Shown here one piece after another: positions 1 to 4,549 of a stretch of 6,500 nt of DNA; position 1 is the stretch's first letter; every line of letters starts with the position of its first letter. Under the pieces are notes generated by a model. It ran no database searches. It was not told the DNA's origin and saw only the letters and a list, made by a program, of their open reading frames with translations. The DNA comes from Faecousia sp. (GTDB taxonomy: Bacteria; Bacillota; Clostridia; Oscillospirales; Oscillospiraceae): contig JARHYV010000117.1 of assembly GCA_029258495.1 (NCBI GenBank), positions 1 to 6,500 on the forward strand, read 5' to 3'. The position numbers were made by a program, and so were the translations under genes.

Positions 1-79
1 CGGCAAGCCCCTGACCTTCGGCGTGGGCAAGACCTATGTGGCGATCATTCAGGATGGCGCCCCTGTGGAATTCCAGTAA
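1..79 (+). CDS. C-terminal end of a probable DUF3048 (YerB-like) protein, partial
   Basis: Only the last 25 codons are in the window; the frame starts at base 2 and ends at TAA 77-79. The residues read GKPLTFGVGKTYVAII followed by QDGAPVEFQ. The pattern G-x-x-L-x-F-x-x-G-K-T-[aromatic]-[V/I]-x-[I/V]-[I/V] is like the end of DUF3048 domains, secreted lipoproteins of the B. subtilis YerB type, where a 'GKTW-I' strand closes the domain. Those proteins are extracytoplasmic and their biochemical role is not firmly known. A strong intrinsic terminator begins 11 bases after the stop, so this is the last gene of its transcript. The assignment rests on one short motif and is tentative. That the segment is coding is supported by the clean frame, the stop and the terminator. 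Confidence 0.5.
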   Translation, partial: GKPLTFGVGKTYVAIIQDGAPVEFQ

Positions 80-90
80 TATGTGCAAAA

Positions 91-120
91 GCCTCCGATC
101 AGAAGATCGGAGGCTTTTTT
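91..120 (+). terminator. Intrinsic terminator of the upstream gene
   Basis: A perfect 10-bp stem (gcctccgatc at 91-100, gatcggaggc at 105-114) closes an AGAA loop and is followed directly by six T (115-120). An AAAA run precedes it, but on the opposite strand this gives only four T, so it works mainly for plus-strand transcripts. It separates the partial gene at the left edge from the DnaA-box region. Confidence 0.93.
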
Positions 121-157
121 GTATGAATAAAATACCGAGGATAAAAGGGATTTCTGT

Positions 158-335
158 GTGGAAAACCATGTGAGGGTGCATTTTTCGGCGGAAACGATCG
201 GGTCGAAAAGTCCCGCTGTCCACAGAAAAACAGTGGAAATTGTGGGAAACTCCACAGTTATACACAGTCCGTTTCACAAGTTATCCACATTATCCACAGA
301 GTTGTCCACAAGGAAACAGTGGAAAACCCATGTGA
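158..335. repeat. Short direct repeats within the DnaA-box region
   Basis: GTGGAAAACCATGTGA at 158-173 recurs at 319-335 with one extra C (GTGGAAAACCCATGTGA). AAACAGTGGAAA occurs at both 228-239 and 314-325. The two families overlap at the right-hand copy. They are built from TGTGGAA/TTCCACA-like units and may be degenerate DnaA-binding sites or spacers of an iterated origin array. The function is inferred. Confidence 0.6.
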
Positions 336-349
336 AACCGGTGTTTTCC

Positions 350-384
350 AAAAAACATCCACAGCTGTGTGCACAGCTGTGGAT
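350..384 (-). terminator. Intrinsic terminator of the LCP-gluQ-thioesterase operon, containing a DnaA box
   Basis: Arms 357-369 (atccacagctgtg) and 372-384 are exact 13-base reverse complements around a 2-base centre, in practice a 12-bp stem with a GCAC-type tetraloop. Read on the minus strand it begins 6 bases after the thioesterase stop codon (391-393), and its stem is followed by G and six T (complement of 350-355). On the plus strand the hairpin is followed by AA and six T (387-392), so it may also stop plus-strand transcripts. The perfect DnaA box 378-386 overlaps its right arm. Confidence 0.85.
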
Positions 385-390
385 AATTTT

Positions 391-1134
391 TTACACATAG
401 GATGCTTGGATCGCAAAGACCCGGGTATGGTCTGTGGAGTTCTCCGGCACGCTGCGCAGTCCCTCCACCAAAAGCTGTCCCTCGGGGGTCAGCTCGTATT
501 GCAGCTGGATCTGCTCGGACTCCCGAGCCTCGCTGAAATAGTTGATGGTGAATTCCTTGATGGGATGCTCCTTGTGGAAGAAACTGGGCAGCAGATCGGC
601 AGCCCAGTCCAGATACCGGGTGTTGTTCATGTGGCTGTTCATATCCAGTTCGGAATACATGACCTGACGGACGGTGCTGCCGTTCAGGTGCCGGATCCCC
701 AGACTTCGGGGCAGGGAAAGCTCATCTCCGCGGACATATCCGGGCAGAGAGATCCCGCTGTGATCCGGCAGCACCATGGCTCTGGTGCGGATGTCCATCA
801 GCACCCACAGGCTGATGGAGCGGAACAGCTCCCTCCCCTGCTCGTCATAGCCGATGGTGGAGCGGGGATATGCCACGCGGCTGGTCGTTCCGGGCCAGGT
901 TTCCACAGTGATGCGCTGACCGGAAACCGGCAGCTGAGTGACCAGTACCTTCTGGCGGATGATCGCCCAGAACAGATCCTTCTTTGCCAGTTCCTTCCAG
1001 CTGAGATCCAGGATCTCGTATTGGTCGGCGGCAGCCTGCTGCATCATGGACATGATGGCTGAGGGCTTGAGTCTGCCGAAACAGTCGCAGTCGGTGATGG
1101 ATACGGTGAATTGTGAACGGTAAATGGGTTCCAT
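391..1134 (-). CDS. Acyl-ACP thioesterase (FatA/FatB-like, double hot-dog)
   Basis: The 247-residue cytoplasmic enzyme is predicted to hydrolyse fatty acyl-ACP, releasing free fatty acid and ending chain elongation. Two hot-dog repeats are visible. The N-terminal one (about 5-130) begins with a D-x-F-G-R-L-x-P-S-A segment like the D..G.l.....l....e of the family. The C-terminal one (about 155-247) holds the catalytic signature D164-x-N166-x-H168-x-N170-N171-x-x-Y174-x-x-W177. This matches the plant FatB D-x-N-x-H-x-N-N-x-x-Y core. A downstream Glu at 202 matches the FatB catalytic Glu; the neighbouring Cys of plant enzymes is Ala203 here. Length is that of bacterial members. The start at 1134 is supported by AAGAAGG eight bases upstream. 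It is the last gene of the minus operon, 19 bases after gluQ, and is followed by a hairpin terminator. Chain-length specificity cannot be read from the sequence. Confidence 0.9.
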   Translation of the reverse strand: MEPIYRSQFTVSITDCDCFGRLKPSAIMSMMQQAAADQYEILDLSWKELAKKDLFWAIIRQKVLVTQLPVSGQRITVETWPGTTSRVAYPRSTIGYDEQGRELFRSISLWVLMDIRTRAMVLPDHSGISLPGYVRGDELSLPRSLGIRHLNGSTVRQVMYSELDMNSHMNNTRYLDWAADLLPSFFHKEHPIKEFTINYFSEARESEQIQLQYELTPEGQLLVEGLRSVPENSTDHTRVFAIQASYV

Positions 1135-1153
1135 AATACATGCCTTCTTTGCA

Positions 1154-2071
1154 TTAAAAAATATCTGAGATCTGATTTAGGACGATGTCTGTCCGGCTCA
1201 GGCGGTTCCAGTCGAATATGCCGGCAAGCTCCGCCGGGCTGATGGCATCGCCGGTATCCGTGAGTCCTGCTGCGTGGGCAAGGATGCCGATCAGCTGCTC
1301 CGGTTTCAGCCGGGATCTCAGGGCGCCCATGTCCAGATCCCGATCCCGCTTGCTCAGCCGCCGTCCGTCGGGAGCCATCAGCATGGGGATATGGGCATAG
1401 GTTGGGGTGGAAAAGCCAAACAGCTCCTGCAAATACATCTGTCTGGGAGAGGAGCTGAGCAGATCCATCCCCCGCACCACCTCGGTGACACCGGTTTCGC
1501 CGTCGTCCACGGTGACGGCAAGCTGATAGACATACACGCCGTCTGCCCGACGCACCACAAAATCTCCGCAGTCGGCGGAGAGATTTTCCTGATAAAAGCC
1601 CTGCACCAGATCGGTGAAGGTGTACACCCGATCCGGCACCATGACCCGATAGGAAGGCTGCCGGGACTGTGCCAGCCTCTGGGCATGGGTCAGGTTCCGG
1701 CAGGTGCCGGGATAGACATAGGTGCCGTCTGACAGGTGGGGCGCATTCACATTGTGGAGCTGACTCCGGGTGCAGTAGCAGGGATACAGCAGCTGCATAT
1801 CCTGCAATGCGTCAAAATAGCGGTCGTACACCCTGCTCCTGCGGCTCTGGGGCTGGGTTTCTTCGTCCCATTCCAGTCCGAGCCACAGCAGATCCTCCCG
1901 AAGGAGGTCGGCATATTCCTGCTTTGTGCGAAGGGTGTCCAGATCCTCCATGCGGAGAACCCAGACACCCCCTTTGCTTTTTATGGAAAGATAGCTCATC
2001 AGAGCCGCAAATACATTGCCAAGATGCATCCGACCGGAAGGGGTCGGAGCGAAACGACCAACTGCTCCCAT
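1154..2071 (-). CDS. gluQ: Glutamyl-Q tRNA(Asp) synthetase
   Basis: A truncated GluRS-like class I enzyme of 305 residues. The family charges glutamate and transfers it to the queuosine base at the anticodon wobble position of tRNA(Asp), not to the 3' end. The HIGH-type motif is APTPSG-x-x-HLGN (His16, Gly18), the VVRG-x-DLL active-site segment is near 198-205, and the KMSKS-type motif is RRLSKRD (237-243). The zinc site C98-x-C100...Y120-x3-C124 matches the C-x-C...Y-x3-C pattern of E. coli GluQ. The anticodon-binding domain of true GluRS is absent, and about 60 residues follow the KMSKS loop. I chose the ATG at 2071: it has AGGGTGA just upstream and lies four bases after the LCP stop, and the HIGH motif then sits at the usual distance from the N-terminus. 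An ATG at 2098 would add nine residues and overlap the LCP gene by 23 bases. A stand-alone discriminating GluRS paralogue is less likely at this length. Confidence 0.88.
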   Translation of the reverse strand: MGAVGRFAPTPSGRMHLGNVFAALMSYLSIKSKGGVWVLRMEDLDTLRTKQEYADLLREDLLWLGLEWDEETQPQSRRSRVYDRYFDALQDMQLLYPCYCTRSQLHNVNAPHLSDGTYVYPGTCRNLTHAQRLAQSRQPSYRVMVPDRVYTFTDLVQGFYQENLSADCGDFVVRRADGVYVYQLAVTVDDGETGVTEVVRGMDLLSSSPRQMYLQELFGFSTPTYAHIPMLMAPDGRRLSKRDRDLDMGALRSRLKPEQLIGILAHAAGLTDTGDAISPAELAGIFDWNRLSRTDIVLNQISDIF

Positions 2072-2075
2072 GGCA

Positions 2076-3443
2076 TCACCCTGCGATGTCCAGATCATCC
2101 GTGGAGATGTGGACTTGGTACGGATTGTAGGACTCGTTGATCAGATCGGCAACGGACTCGGGATCCAGAAGATAGTAGGATATCCCGTCGATGGTGGTCG
2201 CCTCTCCGGGCAGGGTGTCGGTGGAGAAATTCTTCAGGTTCATCAGGATGGTCTTGGCGATCCAGAGGTAGTTCGGTGTCGTCAGGGTGGTCAGAGAGTT
2301 GTTCTCCACCAGATCCAGAACAGACATGGCGTTTCCGATCTTCCCCGGGCTTACCCATTGCTCCATGCAGGCTTTGATGACCTGCCGCTGAACCTCCACA
2401 CGGGTCAGATCAGCCAATGCATAGGATTTGCGGTGGCGCAGCAGCATCAGCAGCTCGTCGCCGTTGAGGGTTTGCAGACCGGCATTCAGAGAGATGCCGT
2501 TGTCCTCGCAGTCCATGGGCACATCTACCTCCAGACCGCCCATCAGATCGGTGATCTTGGGCACCAGCTCGAAATCCACCAGAAGATAGCCGTCGGGTCG
2601 GTAGCCGATGAGCCGCTGGATGTGGTCGAACAGACCCTCCATGCCCTCTTCGCCGCAGTTGTTCAGTCCGTAGGCGGCATTCAGCTTTACCTCGTTGCCG
2701 CCGGAGGTCAGGATGTAAGTATCTCTGGGGATGCTCAGCAGACCCACCTTGTGCTCTGAGCCGCTGAGATACATCAGCATCATGGTATCGGTTCTGGTGC
2801 CGTCTGCATCCACGCCGCACAGCAGGATGGTGGCGGTGTCCTTCTTCCGTGCGCCGATGGAGTCGTCGGATCTCGGGGGCTGGAACATAAAGTGGATCAG
2901 CCCGAATATGCCGGCAACGAGGACGGCAAGCATCACAAGCACCGTGGAGCATCCGCAGCCGCAGCCTCTGCGGCGCTTGGGCTTGCTGGGCTTGCGATAC
3001 ACCGGCGGAATGGGATCGTCTGCATAGGGATTGCCTTGGTTTCGGCGGGCAGCCTTTTGCCCCATGCTGTCGCGTCGGGGGGTACGACCGGCATCTGCCG
3101 GCTCCCGCCGGGGCTGCTGCCGGAAATCGGCATTGTACGCAGGGATACTGGGGGCAGCGGGGGCAGGATTTGTGGGCGGAGCCTGACGACCGCCGTATCC
3201 GTTGGCGAAATTCTGGACATTGGCACCGTAGTTGTTGGAAAAATTCTGGTAAAGTATGGTGTCGTCGGTGACCATATCGTCAAAATCGTCTATATCGTCA
3301 TCGTATCCGTAGGGATCATCGCCGCTGTCGTAGTTATCATAGTTGTTATAGTCGTCATAGGACTGGGGTGGCTGCAAGAGGTCATCCACCTGCTGCAGCA
3401 GATCGTCCAGATCATCGTGCTGATTGCGATAAGGGTTTGGCAT
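2076..3443 (-). CDS. LCP (LytR-CpsA-Psr) family cell-wall glycopolymer transferase
   Basis: A 455-residue single-pass membrane protein. LCP enzymes attach teichoic acid or polysaccharide chains from undecaprenyl-pyrophosphate carriers to peptidoglycan on the outer face of the membrane. Residues 1-160 are a hydrophilic cytoplasmic tail: acidic and Asp/Tyr/Asn-rich to about 65, then Asn/Gly/Pro-rich, then basic. A Cys-Gly run (160-165) leads into one transmembrane helix at about 166-187. The LCP domain starts near 203. Conserved elements visible are R217-T-D-T, S237-IPRDT, LNAAYG at 254-259, D299-LMGGLEVDVP, LNGDELLMLLRHR ending at 338, and D345-x-x-R348-x-x-x-x-R353-Q354. The usual G before R348 is Thr. 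The start has AAGGAG nine bases upstream and a promoter behind it. It is the first gene of the operon with gluQ and the thioesterase. Which polymer it transfers cannot be told. Confidence 0.93.
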   Translation of the reverse strand: MPNPYRNQHDDLDDLLQQVDDLLQPPQSYDDYNNYDNYDSGDDPYGYDDDIDDFDDMVTDDTILYQNFSNNYGANVQNFANGYGGRQAPPTNPAPAAPSIPAYNADFRQQPRREPADAGRTPRRDSMGQKAARRNQGNPYADDPIPPVYRKPSKPKRRRGCGCGCSTVLVMLAVLVAGIFGLIHFMFQPPRSDDSIGARKKDTATILLCGVDADGTRTDTMMLMYLSGSEHKVGLLSIPRDTYILTSGGNEVKLNAAYGLNNCGEEGMEGLFDHIQRLIGYRPDGYLLVDFELVPKITDLMGGLEVDVPMDCEDNGISLNAGLQTLNGDELLMLLRHRKSYALADLTRVEVQRQVIKACMEQWVSPGKIGNAMSVLDLVENNSLTTLTTPNYLWIAKTILMNLKNFSTDTLPGEATTIDGISYYLLDPESVADLINESYNPYQVHISTDDLDIAG

Positions 3444-3467
3444 GAAAACACACTCCTTTGAGTCTAT

Positions 3468-3496
3468 ATTTTAGTATAAAATACATGTGGTGTAAA
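3468..3496 (-). promoter_or_regulatory. Sigma-A-type promoter of the LCP-gluQ-thioesterase operon
   Basis: On the minus strand, -35 TTTACA (3491-3496) and -10 TAAAAT (3468-3473) are separated by 17 bases. Transcription would begin near 3461, giving a leader of about 18 bases that contains the AAGGAG of the LCP gene (complement of 3454-3459). A second possible -10, TATACT, overlaps it but lacks a well-spaced -35. Confidence 0.65.
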
Positions 3497-3551
3497 GAAG
3501 GTTAAAGATAAATTCATAATTTTTATAATTAATTCCCGGACAGATCCCTGA

Positions 3552-3584
3552 AAAATTGCAATTTTCAAAAGGCTGTGCTACAAT
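3552..3584 (+). promoter_or_regulatory. Extended -10 promoter of the Gx-mrnC-rqcH operon, with a palindrome over its -35
   Basis: -35 TTGCAA (3556-3561) and -10 TACAAT (3579-3584) are 17 bases apart, with an extended -10 TG at 3576-3577. A start near 3591 would give a leader of about 57 bases before the ATG at 3648. The perfect 14-base palindrome AAAATTGCAATTTT (3552-3565) is centred on the -35 hexamer, where a bound repressor would block polymerase. The operator role is inferred. Confidence 0.72.
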
Positions 3585-3647
3585 ACACATACTTTTATCA
3601 TGGGAAGGAACGACCTGAAAAACCATCAGGATCGTTTGAGGTGACGG

Positions 3648-4136
3648 ATGAAAACCAAGCAATTAACACGCATGGCACTGCTCACTGCCATTGCCCTGAC
3701 CATCTTTATGGTGGAAGCGCAGCTGCCGGGACTGGCACCCGTCCCGGGGATCAAGCTGGGGCTGAGCAATATCGTCACGGTATATGCGGTGTTCGTTCTG
3801 GGGCCGAAACAGGCGGCAGCCATCTTGCTGTGCCGGGTGTTTCTGGGAGCGGTCTTTTCCGGCCAGATGAGCACCATCCTGTATTCCGGCGCCGGCGGCG
3901 CACTGGCCATCGGGGTGACCATCCTGTCGAAAAAGATCCTGACCAAAAAGCAGATCTGGATCGCAGGCGTACTGGGCGCCATCGCCCACAGCATCGGTCA
4001 GATGGCGGTGGCCATCGGTGTGACCTTGACCCCGGGGCTGATCGTCTATCTGCCGGTGATGATCCTGATCGGTATGTTTACCGGCGCATTTACGGGACTT
4101 TGTGCCCAATTCCTTTCGGAAAGGTTGAAATTATAA
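3648..4136 (+). CDS. Gx-family membrane protein (legacy name: heptaprenyl diphosphate synthase component I)
   Basis: A very hydrophobic 162-residue polytopic protein of the Hpre_diP_synt_I/Gx-transporter type (PF07456), which resembles substrate-binding S components of ECF transporters. About five or six membrane segments are visible, roughly 8-24, 38-52, 55-72, 78-94, 103-125 and 130-155. Family signatures visible are PGIKLGLSN (33-41), LGPK (51-54), R63 with F65-LG, the GAGGAL loop (81-86), GAIAHSIGQ (110-118) and YLPV (134-137). The substrate is not established. The heptaprenyl name comes from neighbouring prenyl synthases in other genomes; no such gene is here. The start is set by GAGGTG at 3638-3643. 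It heads the plus operon, and its TAA shares one base with the mrnC ATG, so translation of the two is probably coupled. Confidence 0.87.
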   Translation: MKTKQLTRMALLTAIALTIFMVEAQLPGLAPVPGIKLGLSNIVTVYAVFVLGPKQAAAILLCRVFLGAVFSGQMSTILYSGAGGALAIGVTILSKKILTKKQIWIAGVLGAIAHSIGQMAVAIGVTLTPGLIVYLPVMILIGMFTGAFTGLCAQFLSERLKL

Positions 4137-4549
4137 TGGAAAACTACTTCCAGATGCATATGGAGAAAAAGAAGATCGATGCCATCTCCAATTTGGGGCT
4201 TGCCCACATCGGTGACGGCGTGTTCGAGCTGCTGTGCCGCTCGTGGCTGTGCGGTCACGGGGGACTTACCGTGGGCAGGCTCCACGGGGAAACCATCAAG
4301 CTGGTCAAGGCGACCGCTCAGGCAAAATTTGCCGATGCCATGCGCCCCATCCTCACCGACGAGGAGCTGGCCCTGTACCGCAGGGGCAAGAACAGCCATG
4401 TCCATGCGGTGCCGAAATCCTGCACTCCGGCGGAATATGCCAAAGCCACCGGGGTCGAGGCTATGTTCGGCGGCTTGTACCTTGCAGGAAAAACGGAGCG
4501 GATCAACGAGATCTTTGTTACGGTAATGGAGGAGCTTTATGGCGTTTGA
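4136..4549 (+). CDS. mrnC: Mini-ribonuclease III (23S rRNA maturation)
   Basis: A 137-residue protein consisting of an RNase III catalytic domain with no double-stranded RNA-binding domain, the hallmark of MrnC. The enzyme trims the base-paired ends of 23S rRNA precursor in Firmicutes; B. subtilis MrnC is of similar length (143). The segment LAHIGDGVFE (22-31) carries the catalytic Asp27 and Glu31. RRGKNSH (82-88) and the ATGVEAMFGGLYL stretch (104-116), with acidic Glu108, form the rest of the RNase III signature. The reading frame is open well upstream of 4136, but the ATG at 4136 overlaps the preceding stop (TAATG), has AAAGG upstream, and gives the family length. The 3' end overlaps rqcH by 11 bases. 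A tight operon position between a membrane protein and rqcH suggests coupled translation. Confidence 0.95.
   Translation: MENYFQMHMEKKKIDAISNLGLAHIGDGVFELLCRSWLCGHGGLTVGRLHGETIKLVKATAQAKFADAMRPILTDEELALYRRGKNSHVHAVPKSCTPAEYAKATGVEAMFGGLYLAGKTERINEIFVTVMEELYGV

Larger units (their letters stand above)
151..397. other. DnaA-box cluster: candidate replication origin or DnaA-titration region
   Basis: I compared this non-coding stretch with the DnaA-box consensus TTATNCACA. Perfect matches are at 258-266, 281-289 and 290-298 on the plus strand and at 378-386 on the minus strand. One-mismatch sites are 302-310 (TTGTCCACA, plus), 389-397 (TTTTACACA, plus) and 157-165 (TTTTCCACA on the minus strand). 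Two-mismatch sites include 216-224, 241-249, 355-363 and 367-375. Boxes 281 and 290 abut head to tail, with a further box from 302, so 281-310 is a near-continuous DnaA array. Seven sites within about 240 bases is far above chance. AT-rich DNA that could unwind is modest: 121-150 and 383-400. DnaA-trio repeats were not recognised. No protein gene is supported between 80 and 390. rpmH, a classic origin neighbour, lies 6 kb to the right; dnaA and dnaN are not in the window. Confidence 0.8.

Noticed and set aside
216..310. Repeated CCACA units as a CRISPR array or satellite
   Set aside because: Unit length and spacing are irregular, and the units match DnaA boxes on both strands rather than uniform repeats with spacers.
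319..1062. Long plus-strand open frame opposite the thioesterase gene
   Set aside because: It has no recognisable domain or ribosome binding site and begins inside the DnaA-box region. The minus strand encodes a clear thioesterase with catalytic motifs.
2072..2098. Earlier gluQ start at 2098
   Set aside because: It would overlap the LCP gene by 23 bases. The ATG at 2071 has an AGGGTGA site and better matches the usual GluQ N-terminus.
3501..3540. AT-rich segment with TATAAT at 3524-3529 as an additional plus-strand promoter
   Set aside because: No credible -35 lies 16-18 bases upstream. The TTGCAA/TACAAT promoter at 3556-3584 is much better.
3600..3644. 14-codon upstream frame in the leader of the Gx-mrnC-rqcH operon, with its TGA over the ribosome binding site
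   Set aside because: It has no Shine-Dalgarno site and no residue bias suggesting attenuation. A frame this short is expected by chance.
3575..4135. N-terminal extension of mrnC upstream of 4136
   Set aside because: The frame is open but reads out of phase through the Gx membrane protein gene, and MrnC proteins have no such extension.
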